Part shown: piece after piece, positions 12,513-23,779 of the stretch
Layout: each line of letters opens with the position of its first letter
Numbering within the stretch: the first letter of the stretch is position 1
Assembly (NCBI GenBank): GCA_003008705.1
Contig: PDUO01000095.1
Location: 71,003 to 135,002, forward strand
Source: Pezicula radicicola
Taxonomy: Eukaryota; Ascomycota; Leotiomycetes; Helotiales; Dermateaceae
DNA length: 64,000 bases
Reading direction: 5' to 3'
The notes under the pieces: generated by a model
Told to the model about the DNA's origin: nothing
The model's input: only the letters and a program-made list of their open reading frames with translations
Database searches by the model: none
Translations under genes and position numbers: made by a program

Positions 12513-12518
12513 TATATA
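12513..12518 (+). promoter_or_regulatory. TATA-like box
   Basis: TATATA about 165 bases before the ATG at 12681. It is followed by a CT-rich leader with ACTACTAACTACCAACC-type sequence, typical of filamentous-fungal 5' UTRs. This supports transcription of the three-exon gene downstream. Confidence 0.45.
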
Positions 12519-12680
12519 ACTAGTGAAATCCTCCTCTTTGCATTTCTCTTCACTACTAACTACCAACCATCACTTTTTATCCATCTTATTTTCTTAACCT
12601 TCTTATCTTACTTATTGACTTTCGCAATAAGTGCCTCTTCCCATCATCACTTTTTTCTATCCTCCCTCCCAAGGCTCAAC

Positions 12681-13675
12681 ATGTCAAGCCGTTCCTCGAC
12701 GCCAGCTGACAACCCGTACTTCCACAAGACTGTTCCAGGAAATATCACTCTACGTGAACTCCAACCACGTCTTGAGAAGTTCAATCTCTGGGATGCCGAC
12801 CTGCGTAGGCCTATGCTCATGGCGCGCTTGCAGATGGCATACCTAGACTGGGTAGATAGAGAGGCCGAGGTCGAATGCTCCAACTGGTTCAAAGAGACCA
12901 AAGACCTTCTGCTGTTTGAGTGTAACGAGAAGGGTTTGAATATGAGTGGTACTGTACCGGACCTACGCCGTACACTGGTGCTTGATGCGAAGAAAAAGTT
13001 GATTGTTGGTAAGTTGTATCATCAGATATCTATTGTCCGAGCACAAGAGAATGCAGATGGCTAACTACTCCTCGTATTATAACAGAAACTCCCGAGGCGC
13101 TGCCTTTGTCTTCCCTTGCCCTCGTTCATGCCCCCGTCGTCGAACATGACTGTGTCTGCAACCCAGCACTTACCGCTACCGCCACCAACAAGAAGAATAC
13201 GAGTAGCGCCATCCAATACCGTGAGCCAACTATTATTAGCACAGACAGCGAATCTGAGTCCTCCATCCCTGCACGGAGGTCCAGTCGCGGAAATAAGTAT
13301 ACACGTTCACGCACCTTGCGCAAGGTTGCCTCTCAACACTCGCTAGCTCGTCCTCTGGCCCCGATTCCATCCAAGGTAAGCAAACACTCACTCTTCCTAT
13401 TAGTCCACCACCTCAGTCTCACATTATTACAGAAGTTCCCATTACCACTACCTATGACCCCTAACGCAATCACAGCAACTGACATCGAGGGACGCATCAA
13501 CCACGCAGTCCAGATGCTTTCCAACGTCTTTGGTGATATCAAGAGATCTCAGAACCATAGCAGTGACAGTAACGGTGACTGTGAAGTGGGTAAGGATGCA
13601 GCGGCTATAGAGAAGCTTCCCGAAATATTGGTGGCGCAACTCAAGGTCTTGTTGATGATTTGTGAGAATCTCTGA
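12681..13675 (+). CDS. Three-exon unknown protein (~286 aa)
   Basis: No family recognised. ATG at 12681; the open frame extends upstream to 12615 only through a TTG. Intron 1 is 13009-13085 (77 nt): donor GTAAGT, branch GGCTAAC, acceptor AACAG. Intron 2 is 13376-13432 (57 nt): donor GTAAGC, acceptor TTACAG. Intron 2 is a multiple of three and has a weak branch site, so retention is possible. Intron 1 removes an in-frame stop and joins the frames. Residues 1-110 are mixed helical with many Trp/Leu/Arg. The middle is Ser/Arg-rich and disordered, with a run of acidic Ser residues. The last 70 residues are helical. A fungal lineage-specific protein is likely. The TATA and CT-rich leader upstream support it. 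Confidence 0.65.
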
Positions 13676-15155
13676 TGGGATTGCTGGAATGTACTGGTAG
13701 CCTTGATGGCTCTGCGTTGGGTACGCAATCCTGATGGATAACAACTTTTTGTTGATATCTAATATTCAATCTCCACTCATGTCGCCGCTTGTTCTTTGTT
13801 CTTTTTTTTTGTATGAGTTAGATGGTTGATAGTTGATGGTTGATGGTTGATTGTTAAGATTGAATATTCATTCGCTCTCTTTGGTTGCTTACCTTTTTCT
13901 CCTTTTTTTTCTACAGGCAATTTGGGATTCTACTGCTATTGTTATTGCTAAGTTATACTATTCTATTCTACACCAAACTTTTCGGAACGTACATCATTTC
14001 TTTCGTGAAAAACAGCCAATAATACTCTGATACTTACTGGTACTGATACAGGTCTATGGATGCCTGGAGGAGTAGATGGCCGGGGGCTAAACTAGGGAGG
14101 ACCAAGAAGTCTGCCTAGTCTGTAGTTGGGTTTGTTAAGATTGTTGGGGGTAGCTGAATTTGTTGTTACTGTTGTACTTAAGGATTTTGTAGCTCTGGTG
14201 GAATTGGCATGGCTCTTCCTTCTTGATCTAGATAAATAATATCATTCATTTTAAATATAATTGTAAGAAGGGGCCACGCCCGATTTTATTCTCAAAGAGT
14301 GTTGTAATCTAGATGATTCATAAGCAGGACCCGGCCCAGTAACAAAGGTAGAAGCCACATTTGGCTTCTTATATTTCTTAATTAATTCAAGCTTAGGGTA
14401 ATTATCTAGAATAAATTTGGGGCTTCTAAATTACGTTAGCGGTCTACTATTACAGTTGTATTCTCTTAAAGGGTATAGAAAATCCCTTCTGCTAAAAGGC
14501 ATTCTAGGAGAGACAGCTAATGTCCGGAACTATAAGTCTTAGGACAGCGAATATCGGATACTATAGCTAGGAGTCATAGCTAGAAAACCCAATAGTCCTA
14601 GCAAATACCCTTTCTTCTTTCTCCTTTCTCCTTTCTCCTCTTTCCTTTCTTTTATTCCCACCCACCCACCTACTTACAACAAAGTACCTTACGTACCTTA
14701 CCTTACCTAACCTATAAGAAGCAGGTAATGTTACTTACTCACTCACTTACTCCCTCACCTTACTTCCCAAAACCAAAACCAAATCTACTAAAGTCCACTA
14801 AAATCAACTCACTCATACCCACCCACAAACCCCAAGAATCAATCCAACACCAACACCAACACCGATATTAACACCGGGTCCAAATCCAAATCAATTCCCA
14901 TTCTCATCCACTCCCCCTCTAACAAACACCTACCCACAACTACATCTGCAGCATCTGAAGCATCTGCAGCATCCCACAACAAAACCACACCACCAAACAC
15001 TACAATCCAAAACCAAACCACAAACCCAACTACAAACAATCAAATCAGAACCCAAACCCAAATACGCCTAGTCGTGCCTCCGGCTCTCCTACTCAAAAAT
15101 CCACTACTCAGAAATCTACACATCCTCAAACTCTCCCATATTCCAAAACAGCATC
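13676..15155. other. Intergenic with polypyrimidine and short tandem repeats
   Basis: No gene called. The region holds a TTGATGG-type short repeat near 13820-13855, a long CTTTCTC tract near 14610-14655, and CCCACC and AACACC-type tracts at 14660-14860 and beyond. Minus-strand open frames at 14839-15039 and 15116-15341 are the mirror of these low-complexity tracts (Val/Leu/Gly only) and are rejected. Confidence 0.45.
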
Positions 15156-15476
15156 ATGTCCACCACCACCCCCACCTCTAAACCCACCGGCACCTCCACC
15201 AAACCCAGCCCCATCCCCAGCTCCAGCTCTAGCTCCAAACCCACAAATCCCCCTAACGATCCAAGTGGTAAAACAACAGAAACCAAGACCACTACCTCTA
15301 ACATAGAAACCAACACAGAAACGCTCGAACAAAGACGCCAAGCATTAACATGGGCACTTGAGATAAGTGAGTGGAGGAAACATGTTAGGTTTTTAGGGAT
15401 GGAGGCTAGGAGGGGGATTGAGAGGAGTGAGGTTATTGGGAGGGATGGGGATGGGGGAGAGGAGGAGGAGGGTTAG
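15156..15476 (+). CDS. Possible small Ser/Thr/Pro-rich protein (106 aa)
   Basis: True ATG in a favourable context, CAGCATCATG. Residues 1-55 are almost entirely Ser, Thr, Pro, Lys and Asn. Residues 56-90 turn into a charged helix with Trp and Arg, followed by an acidic Gly/Glu tail. The helical part argues against a random frame, but there is no homology and no intron support. It could also be the final exon of a longer transcript. Treat as hypothetical. Confidence 0.35.
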   Translation: MSTTTPTSKPTGTSTKPSPIPSSSSSSKPTNPPNDPSGKTTETKTTTSNIETNTETLEQRRQALTWALEISEWRKHVRFLGMEARRGIERSEVIGRDGDGGEEEEG

Positions 15477-15655
15477 TAAGGGTGTAGAAGCGGAGGCGAT
15501 TAGGAGGGGTGAGAGGAAGGAAGATCTTCTTTAAAGAAGAAGAAAAAGAGAGTACTATTAGAGACAGAGGCCTAGATTAGTTGGTTGGTTTAACTTAGGG
15601 AGTGGAGTAGAAGAAAGTAGTAGGTACTAAATTACCATTACCTAAAACTATAAAA

Positions 15656-15676
15656 CCCCCCCCCCAAAAAAAAAAA
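15656..15676. repeat. C10-A11 homopolymer pair
   Basis: Ten C followed by eleven A, ending one base before the stop codon of the minus-strand gene at 15678. On the transcribed strand this is T11 then G10 directly after the stop. Such runs are prone to sequencing and replication slippage. Confidence 0.9.
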
Positions 15677-15677
15677 T

Positions 15678-17570
15678 TTATTCCTCGCTCTCCCTAATAT
15701 AACAAGCATCCAAATGCGCGTCCACCTCCCCCACCCGCCCCCTCAAAAGATTATCACCACTCTGCATCCTCGCTCTCACAAGGGCATTAACACGACAAGC
15801 ACTAATCCGCCACTGACTCTCCTTGCGCAACAACTCCCGATAAACAAGAGCCGTTTCCGTATCATCACCAACGTCTAACAAAGAAACGCGAGTCTCTAAG
15901 AACTCTGAGAATCGCTTCCAACAGCGTCGACCATCGACGAGTCCATCCTTTACACGCAGAACATCCGTCTGAATATTCTGGAGGATATCTTTTAATTCGG
16001 CGGGACTTATGCCGTTGATGGTTGTTGGTGGTGCGGGGAGGGGCGGTGGTCCGTAGAACCAGCGTGAGAGGAGGGATTGAGATTCCTTAGCTTTTGTACA
16101 TTCGTGGTCCCAGTCGTCGAGGAGGGTCTGTTCGGTTAAGGCGAGTATATGGGAGAACTTGTCTAGTTTGGAGGTGGCTTCGTTGGCTTGCTTGATTAGG
16201 TTGTCGGCTTCTGCGAGGAGCTTGTCGAAACTTCGGACGGTTAACTTGGCGTAGTTGTAGATTCGTCCATATCTGAGTGGTTTGGATCGTAGTGTTTGGA
16301 TCGTGGAGCTGAGCAGAATGTACGTGTCGGTTACTTCAAAGTTGTATGCGAACAACGCATCGGCGTGTAGGGAGATGCCCTCGGTTAATACGTCCAGGGC
16401 TGGTGATAGGTCCTTGTTGACAAGAAGAGCTGACTTGCCTGATTCTGAGGTAAGTGCGACATTATATCGCCAACTTCGAAGTACTGTGTTGAAGATGTCA
16501 CGAGAGTTGCGGAGGGACTGGCCGTGGCTAGAGAGGTAGAAGGATAATGATGTTGCCTTGTCCCAGACCGAAGGATCAGCAACGGCTTTGAGTTCGTGAA
16601 GAAGACTTGCTGGTGGAGTTAGGGTGGAGAGATCCGATTGTTGTCGCTGCTCGACGGTAGGGCAGATGCCAAAGAGCCCGTAGTCGATGTAGTAGGGGAC
16701 GCTGTAAGCACAGGCCGGAGCCATGCGTGCGGAGAGGTAAGGGGAAATGTGCGGAGCTCTGACTATGATCAAGGAGCCAACGGGAAGATAGATCATTAAG
16801 AAGATGATACTCGAAATGACGGCCAGACCTGAGATAAGACGAGTGATAATAGGAAGGCAGAGTATGATGCCCTGGGTAATGCCCCATGCGGTGGGGAGAA
16901 TGAAGTATTGCAGTAAGAAAAAGGGCATCAAGGAAAACAACATCCATAGTCCGCTTGCTAACTTCAGAGCATCATCGACGATTCCGGCAAGGAAGGTTTT
17001 CAGACGTGGAATCATCTGTTCGATGGCTGTCAAGCACCCATGTCGTATGCTCGCGGTCGTATCCTGCCAGACATTACAGCATGCCTGCCACCAACGATAA
17101 TAATTCTGACGAGCTTCTTGAGCCTGCCGAGCTTCTCGAGCTTCTTGTGTAAAATCAACGGGCGAGATGTCGTTGGGGAATGTTTCCGGCAGGGAATGGC
17201 GACGAGGTGTCTTGGCATCATTGTCCGCAGGCACAGCAGCAGCCACAGGGAGAGATTGGGCTCGTGTACACTTGGCGCCCCTTTCCTCTCCTTCTCTTCC
17301 TTCTCCTCCTGCTTGGCCTCCTCCAAACGACTCAAAAATGGCGCGAGAAGAGCGCGTGAGCTGGAATGGCGTATCTGGAGGTAAGACAGGACTCCTGTTT
17401 GCGCTGGTGTTCATCACAGGACGCGATTTCTCCGCCGTGGAGGTTCCACTTCTGCGCGCCAATTCCTCGTTGATCTTTTTGAGCTCTAGTCGGTAGACTT
17501 TGTCAACTTCACTCTCTCCTTCGGGGGTCCCGTCATATTGAGTCGAGGGGATGGTGTTGTTCTCGGCCAT
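15678..17570 (-). CDS. Membrane protein with large soluble C-terminal domain, unknown function (630 aa)
   Basis: Intact single-exon frame from ATG at 17570. No known family recognised. Residues 1-150 are polar and disordered, with a Gly/Glu-rich stretch near 85-98. A short Gln/Ala/Arg helix (140-155) precedes a hydrophobic block at about 205-273 that can form two or three transmembrane segments. Residues 320-630 are soluble and mostly helical, rich in Leu, Asp and Arg, with a Pro-rich loop near residue 500. The layout (disordered N-terminus, membrane hairpin, long helical C-terminus) is seen in many lineage-specific fungal membrane proteins. The start is supported because the frame is closed just upstream. 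The gene shows no premature stops, unlike those beyond 25 kb. Confidence 0.8.
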   Translation of the reverse strand: MAENNTIPSTQYDGTPEGESEVDKVYRLELKKINEELARRSGTSTAEKSRPVMNTSANRSPVLPPDTPFQLTRSSRAIFESFGGGQAGGEGREGEERGAKCTRAQSLPVAAAVPADNDAKTPRRHSLPETFPNDISPVDFTQEAREARQAQEARQNYYRWWQACCNVWQDTTASIRHGCLTAIEQMIPRLKTFLAGIVDDALKLASGLWMLFSLMPFFLLQYFILPTAWGITQGIILCLPIITRLISGLAVISSIIFLMIYLPVGSLIIVRAPHISPYLSARMAPACAYSVPYYIDYGLFGICPTVEQRQQSDLSTLTPPASLLHELKAVADPSVWDKATSLSFYLSSHGQSLRNSRDIFNTVLRSWRYNVALTSESGKSALLVNKDLSPALDVLTEGISLHADALFAYNFEVTDTYILLSSTIQTLRSKPLRYGRIYNYAKLTVRSFDKLLAEADNLIKQANEATSKLDKFSHILALTEQTLLDDWDHECTKAKESQSLLSRWFYGPPPLPAPPTTINGISPAELKDILQNIQTDVLRVKDGLVDGRRCWKRFSEFLETRVSLLDVGDDTETALVYRELLRKESQWRISACRVNALVRARMQSGDNLLRGRVGEVDAHLDACYIRESEE

Positions 17571-20239
17571 GTCTGTGTCTTTTAGTCAGGTCAGCTCAGC
17601 GGATGAGGAGAAAGGGAGAAGAAGAAGAAAACAAGAAAAGAAGAAAAAAGAAATAATTATTCGGGATGTTGTTGCAAACGCAGAGCTCCTAGCACATTGC
17701 GAAGGAAATCCAATCATCATTACCGAATGCCTAAGGCAGCGTTATACCTAAGGCAATACTGCCTCAGGCTTGCTTCGAAAAGCCTTCGGCTACTAAAATG
17801 ATATTATATAGCTATTTAAAATTAAATACTTTTTACTCGGAGAGCTTATTATTTTATCTAAGGGCTGTAATCTAATCGAATCATAGGCTGTTAAGACTTT
17901 GCTGATATATTCATTTCTAGATTAAAAATTCAGCTTGATTAAGGCCCACGTTCAAAGCAGTGACAGAAAATAAAGACAGAGCCTGGCCTGGACACCCAAT
18001 CATTATCCTTTCTCCGACGACGTTGGCCTGAAACATAATGCAATGCAATGCAAGACCAAAAATATAGTTTGTCACAGTAAGTGCTCAATAGGCTATCAGC
18101 AAAGAAAAAAAAAATTCATCTATGACATGGAATGGAGGTACAGTATAGTACAGAGATACTGGTTCATAGAAGTGCTTCATCGCTTCAGTACAGGACAGGC
18201 AGGTTGCACCATCTGGCTTCGAGCCTCTCCACCACAAGAAATCGAAATAAATAATTGCGACTCAATCACAAACATTAATAGGATATAGTCGTAGTGGCAG
18301 AAAACATTGCGATACAAATAAGGTGTTAGTTAGTATAGGAAAGGAGTACCTAGAAGCTTATCTGACTTTAATCTATAATTGTATTATCAATGCTCACTAC
18401 TCACAATAAAATCCTTTTCCAGTGTTACAAGCCCAGCTCCTTCACGATCCTTCTTGAAATAAACTATACTATATCCTCTCAGTAATATTTTTGAAAGCCC
18501 TTATTCCCCTTCCACAATCTCATTTTCTGCCACATAATTCCCTACAGCATCTTCCATTGTGCGTTTCCTCCACCTTTACAGTATTATTATTATTATTTGA
18601 TGTGAAAATAATCCTTGAATATCCATCCCAAGTATAAAACACCATGCTTTTATCATCTAGCAGCGCCGAAAATCAGAAGCGAACTCCCTCCTAGGACCAA
18701 CCACCGTTCCATTGTACATAGCAGAATTCGAGTGTCTCGCGTGAGGAAATTGTCTGGTACAGTAGATATCTTTGTTCGGCAAGTAGAACGAACGTCTAAG
18801 CTTACCTTACTTCGACACGCCTGCTAAACGCCGGTGGTGAGGGTTGGATCGTGGAGTTCGTCGCCCCAGTGATCCTCAGCATCCTTATTGAATGGCTTCC
18901 TTTATATAATATTGGCCCCCCTCATCTCTAGCGTCTCCACTACGGAGTTCGCTCTTGGACCTTATAGAGACTCTACTCACCGATCAGTCTAATATACCAC
19001 CCGCTTGTGCCCTTATGCAGCCCATGCTCCTGTCCCCCCCGCACCCCCCCCTGTTTCTTTCTTTGGCCCCAGTCATTTCATAACCCACAAGCCAAGCAAG
19101 GATCAGTGCTGTGGTATATTAGTCCCTCATACCGCAGCCCTTGTACGCGTCGTTATCTTCAGGTCGCGTCATCTAGTCTATATACTATCATTGTACAGAC
19201 AGAGGGAGAAAGAACTTAGCTGAAATTCTAAAGAGCATAGAGTACATCTCTCTCCATGTCTTTATCATCGCTTCCACCAGTCAGGCTCCAATCGTATGAT
19301 GGCTACAGCTTCCTTTATTGTCATGATTGCTATTGTGTCACTGTCCCTTCTAGCCTCGCAGAACATATACTACGGATTCATAAGCATTTATCGTCTGCTT
19401 AACGGAGGCGGGTTGGTTGTGTACCCATCTGTATGCTCGGTCGTAGCATCAGTAATCCCTCTCGTAGTATTACCGATCTCTTACCTACGCCTTACGTGCA
19501 AGGCAACTAGCCTATAAAATTCCCTGTAGCTACAGGTTGCTATAGGCTTCGTAGCCTATATTATCACGACTTTTGGGGAGAACCTATGTAGAATTTCAAA
19601 AATGTTATTCTCGCGCATTGTTGAAGCTTGGTCCACCTTTGGTGGCCTAAAAAGCATTGAAGCCTCATTTATTCACCCCATTCCGTCGAAGCTTGTAATC
19701 GTGGTTTATATTGTCTTATTTCGTGCCTTGCCAGAGTGCAGCGCCCAACGGGAGCCCCAGAGCAGCTGAAACTATAGGGCTACATCGAATTGCCCTTAAA
19801 TTTGTATAGGAAATGATGCTCTAGGGTGCTAGTTTGCTACCAAATGCTCCCGTAATGGGGCCTAAACTTGCTATATACATAATAGAAGGGAAGGTGGGTG
19901 GGAAGAAATGAAGATTTCGACGAAATCGTAATGTTGATGAAGAAAGGAGGTATATGCTGGTAGGCAGCATTTTTCTATGGGCCTTGTACTAAATTATACT
20001 GCGGCTCTCCACGACTCCACTCCTTCATAAAACATACACTTAATTGCATCGGGGATCCTCTCGCACATCGGCGTCTCTCGATGACATCAAATTCTTTCAT
20101 CTCTCGCGTCGCGCCTTGTTATCCTACATCATCTCACCCATCGAACTTCGTGTACTTATCAAGGCGTAGGGCCTGCTTTCCGATTTTTAGGACTCGTCAC
20201 CACCTGTTTTTGCGCAAAATAGGCAATCTTTGACCTCTC
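17571..20239. other. Gene-free stretch
   Basis: About 2.7 kb without a convincing gene. It contains an AAG/GAA purine tract at 17605-17650, a short inverted-repeat-rich part near 17740-17800 (AGGCAATACTGCCT), and a second short palindromic patch near 19525-19555. Small frames at 18615, 19005, 19296 and 19602 (55 aa) have no motif, promoter or splice support. The 19296-19517 frame is hydrophobic but isolated. Confidence 0.45.
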
Positions 20240-21658
20240 CTAATCAGGCAAACTGCCCTCCACATCAAGGTAAATACAGGACAAGCTGCAAATCCCCCAT
20301 AACACACAATTCAACGTCACTTCCACCTTACAATCGCTGCCATCATCGTCGTTGGGGAAAGATACATCAATAGCGTGAGTATCTATTAACATTCCCTTCT
20401 TCTCCTCTTCTTTTCTCCAATTGCTGGCATTCATAGCCTCGAAGAGATGATCACCAAGAATACCCCTCAAGTCTTCGACCAATCTCATCTTTGCTTGCGA
20501 GATGTCTTTCCCGACCGACGAACATAGCCAAACCTCCAACTTGAAATCCTTACCTTCGCGATAAGCAACATGTAAACGCACAGTATTGGTAAATCTTCTC
20601 TAATGCACCTTCGAAAAGGTAGCCTCCAAGAATACTCTCCAACTTGTCCACCTCAGCCATCATCGCTATGTTCGTTTCACTTGCTTCAACCTGACGGGAA
20701 TCCTGCGCCTGAGGTACCGCACTAAAGTTGGCTTTCCTCGGACTAGTCTTCCTAGTCGCTCCTTCTTGGTCATGTATGAGTCCAATTGATATTTGGGGAA
20801 TGCATGAATCGAGACTCCATGCATTTCCCGCCTGAAGATTAACAGCTGCACGGCGTTCGGTGCTCTCGATGGATCTTGCCCGGATCACGCTATTACTCTC
20901 ACCTAAGGCGCTGAACCAGCGTTCCTGACTAGCTCCGCATCTGCGTTTCGGACCACCTCCGTCGCCCTCATTGATGCTACTGGTTGACGGCGTGTGTTTG
21001 CCTGCTGGAGATTTAGCTTCTGTCCCTAATTTGATATTATCAAAATGCACCTAAAGTTCGGTGGCACTTCCTTGCTAACGTTTTCTCTTTCTTGGCATTA
21101 GAATAGGAATCTTGACTGAATTGTATCTCGAGGCTGTGGTAACCTAGTCTAACTGTTGAGTGGTTCCTTGCTGAATAGTGTGAAGCGAAACTCACCTTGT
21201 AGGAATAGCTAGGCACTCTCTCGCCTTGGTGTGCCTGCAACAACCTTTCTAATCTGGTCACGTCGTGCAATCTAGTCGCAAGGTAGCTCTTGGGCCTCGA
21301 TGTAGTTTGGCACGTTCTCTACAAGATACTCGAATTGTTTATCTGCCAGAGATGCCAACCCTAAGAACGCTATCGTGCTAAATATAATCTGTGGGCCGTT
21401 GAGTTTCCATAAGTCTGACTAGCGGATTTGGCACGCCTCGTCTTCGTCAGACAGCCTCTTGATGTTGTAATTAACCCTCCGAACAGGCAGTGCACTTCCA
21501 TCTCGAATAATTCGCGCTATTTCATTTAGGCCCTTTTGAATTTCGACTTGTACTAGGAGTTTAATGGACCCATGCCCAACCAGCCCGACAGTTGTTTTAA
21601 TGCGAATGTTGATACAAGGAGGTTGAGAAGAATCTCGAATCTTTAAGCGATCACCCAT
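20240..21658 (-). pseudogene. Broken gene of unknown family
   Basis: Several minus-strand frames look like pieces of one gene. The frame from 21658 ends at a TAG (21421-21419) but stays protein-like beyond it to about 21270. A frameshift near 21275 moves to the piece that ends at a clear donor, AAG|GTGAGT, at 21195. A 145-nt intron (21195-21051) ending CTTTAG joins in phase 0 to the next exon. A second frameshift near 20580 is needed to reach the final part, which ends at 20240. Two pieces share a motif of the form L-x-x-I-L-G-x-x-L-F-E, about 70 residues apart, suggesting an internal repeat. No domain could be named. The damage may be real or may partly reflect sequencing error. Confidence 0.45.
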
Positions 21659-22354
21659 CCAATGACCCCAAGTCTTAGTTCATGCATCTGCTCCCTGTGT
21701 ATCAATTAGGGTAATTGTATGCCATCGAAGAGGGAACTGCATCGGGGTCCCTAATTAGAAACGTAGCTTTATTTTACACTCCGACCCCCCCTGCGCGCGA
21801 GAGAGACAAAGGAGTCCTGTTGAGCCCCTGGGAGCCCACTTCGTCCCCCTGAATATAATCGTGTAAAGAAGCTTACGGGGCGAAGCCGAAAGACTGGTTA
21901 GCCAAGCTATTGCCTAAAAGTTGACCGATATCTTTACTGTATGATTCCCGTCGATGAAATTAATCTAGCCAAGCACCTGTCGCAAAATAGTGTTGACTCA
22001 CTCGTTGTAGTCTAGCTGAGTAACGGCCAGAGTGTTCTATCGTAATATCTACACATCGCAACCACCCTAGAAAAGCGCAGACCACGACATTATAGAAGCC
22101 CCACCAAAATCGAAGACGTCCCCACGGTCCAGGTACAACTTCAATTTCGTGTCAAAGCTACAATAAATACTCGACAAAGATCCGGAGGCAGACCTACATC
22201 CGTACATATCCAAATATAATAGAAAGAGATTAAAAGAGCTGAGGTACAGAGTGCCTACCCCTTTTGTTGGATAATAGGAGAATATATTGATGAATATATG
22301 CCATTGTCGACGCGCATTACGTTGAGAATCGGACAAACATTAAAGAACTCTGCT
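21659..22354. other. Intergenic region
   Basis: No gene called. A minus-strand open frame at 22067-22336 begins with TTG. Its last 45 residues (up to a TAG at 22067) look moderately protein-like behind a possible acceptor, GATGTAG, but nothing recognisable precedes it. The stretch lies downstream of the kinase-like gene. Confidence 0.35.
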
Positions 22355-23296
22355 TTATCGCCAGATATCCATTTCTGCTTCATACCCTTTAGCCCTACAG
22401 GCTACACAGTAATCATCAGGATTCATCCACCTTTGATCTGGAGTTGCCCTTTTTAGCCACTCTGCACAACGGGATTCTAGGCGTTGGTAATGTTCCTCTG
22501 AAGTTCCTAATACAGTTTCCTGATCCGCAGCACCAATGATCTCCTCCACACGTTTCTTGACTTGGGAAAACTTGGTGGATGCAGCTTGCCCGGTCCAGCC
22601 AGTTTGGATAACATCCGCCAGGGTCTCAGCACCAGCTCCAATAGTACCACAGCCCGCCAGCAGTTGATTCTCGATTTGCCGAACCTCCTGCACTGAGTTC
22701 GCGTTGGCGAAGGGGTCAACTCCAGTAAGGATATAGTGAAGACATGTAGCTAAACCAGAGTGGTCTCTTTTGACGTCAGCTGTGTAATCATAATGGTCGT
22801 TTATCGTAGCGGAGCCAAAGTCGAAGAGTTTGAGACGGTTGGACGAGTCGACGGCAAGATTGCGGACGGCGAGATCCCCGTGGTTGAAACCAAGCTTCTC
22901 CAGCCAACTTATAACATCGACAAGCTCTCTGATCCAGCGATGGTGCATCATCTCATCGGCATCAGCCCACATTTCCTCCAAAGGTTGTAAGCGTTCCAGA
23001 AACAGGCAGGATGATGAGTTCACCTCTAACCTTCGCGCAATATTAGTATGTGGCCGATTAGCTACAGCATCGTACACTGCCAGTTCTCTCTCCATCGCAA
23101 CGAAGCTTCGAAGCGCATGATTCAAATAGAATATTCCGTTGTCATCCAAATCGTCAGGAATAATGTATTGAAAAGGCAGCTTGATCACGATGTCGGTGTC
23201 TAGAGCGTAGACAAGGCCTTGAGAGGGAGCTTGCGCGATACTGAGACAATGATCTAGTTTGTCGAGGAACGGAGTAATGAACTTCAAATTGGCCAT
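22355..23296 (-). CDS. Fungal protein-kinase-like protein (313 aa)
   Basis: Intact frame from ATG at 23296. Kinase-fold landmarks are in order: a VIK motif with the likely ATP-binding lysine K39, a helix-C glutamate near E69-E71, a catalytic loop HGDLAVRN with H139, D141 and N146, and a DFG motif D159-G161. The catalytic loop has HGD in place of HRD, as in the small fungal kinase-like and phosphotransferase-like families that lack activation-loop phosphorylation. The N-lobe is short (no clear Gly-rich loop), and the C-lobe ends with a Cys/Trp-containing tail. Length fits this family. Likely a Ser/Thr-type kinase or a related phosphotransferase; the substrate is unknown. It shows no premature stop, although its neighbour (20240-21658) is broken. 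Confidence 0.85.
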   Translation of the reverse strand: MANLKFITPFLDKLDHCLSIAQAPSQGLVYALDTDIVIKLPFQYIIPDDLDDNGIFYLNHALRSFVAMERELAVYDAVANRPHTNIARRLEVNSSSCLFLERLQPLEEMWADADEMMHHRWIRELVDVISWLEKLGFNHGDLAVRNLAVDSSNRLKLFDFGSATINDHYDYTADVKRDHSGLATCLHYILTGVDPFANANSVQEVRQIENQLLAGCGTIGAGAETLADVIQTGWTGQAASTKFSQVKKRVEEIIGAADQETVLGTSEEHYQRLESRCAEWLKRATPDQRWMNPDDYCVACRAKGYEAEMDIWR

Positions 23297-23324
23297 ATCA
23301 ACTCACTAGAAGAGAGAGTCGTGC

Positions 23325-23340
23325 ATATATATATAGTATA
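23325..23340 (-). promoter_or_regulatory. TATA-like tract before the kinase-like gene
   Basis: An alternating TA tract lies about 30-45 bases upstream of the ATG at 23296. If it is the TATA box, the 5' UTR would be very short. It may instead be a simple AT repeat. Confidence 0.3.
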
Positions 23341-23426
23341 CCAGCGGGATAGAGAAATGATAATGGTGAAGTGAGGAAAGGGCCGCTTTTGATGCTTTAC
23401 ATTCTCTGCAGTCCTGTACACGTGAT

Positions 23427-23779
23427 TGTATGGCGTCGTATTACGGCCAAGTGGTCAGAAACGATTGCATATACTAAAAATAGATCGCCAAGTGTTTTCT
23501 GCCGGCAGAAAGCTACAGAGATTAGAGAGTCTATCATTTAGGCGGTGTAAAGCCTATAATTGCGGTATAGAGCTTGTATTTTAGGCTATATAGGACTCGG
23601 AAAATTGTAGACTATCGGGTCCTAAAACTTACAAGCTGTCGTACCATACAATTTACAGGTTATCGGGCCCTGAAAATACAGGCGGTTTGCCCTTACCGCC
23701 TTACCTAATACCAATAGCGGTGTGTAAATTAGATGAGACAATCGTTTCTGACCACTTGGCCGTAATGCAACGCCATACA
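23427..23779. mobile_element. Inverted-repeat element (MITE-like), ~353 bp
   Basis: Left arm 23427-23467 and right arm 23739-23779 are reverse complements over 41 bp with only a few transitions; the shared core is CGGCCAAGTGGTCAGAAACG. The internal 270 bp have no open frame. They contain several short inverted motifs (TACAGGCGG/CCGCC and GGGTCCTAAAA/GGGCCCTGAAAA-like pairs). Inside the arms a TTACGGCC...GGCCGTAA core resembles a TA-flanked insertion. The left end lies about 130 bases upstream of the kinase-like start codon. Confidence 0.7.

Noticed and set aside
14839..15341. Minus-strand Val/Leu/Gly-rich frames
   Set aside because: Reverse reading of CCAACACC-type tracts; low-complexity artefacts.
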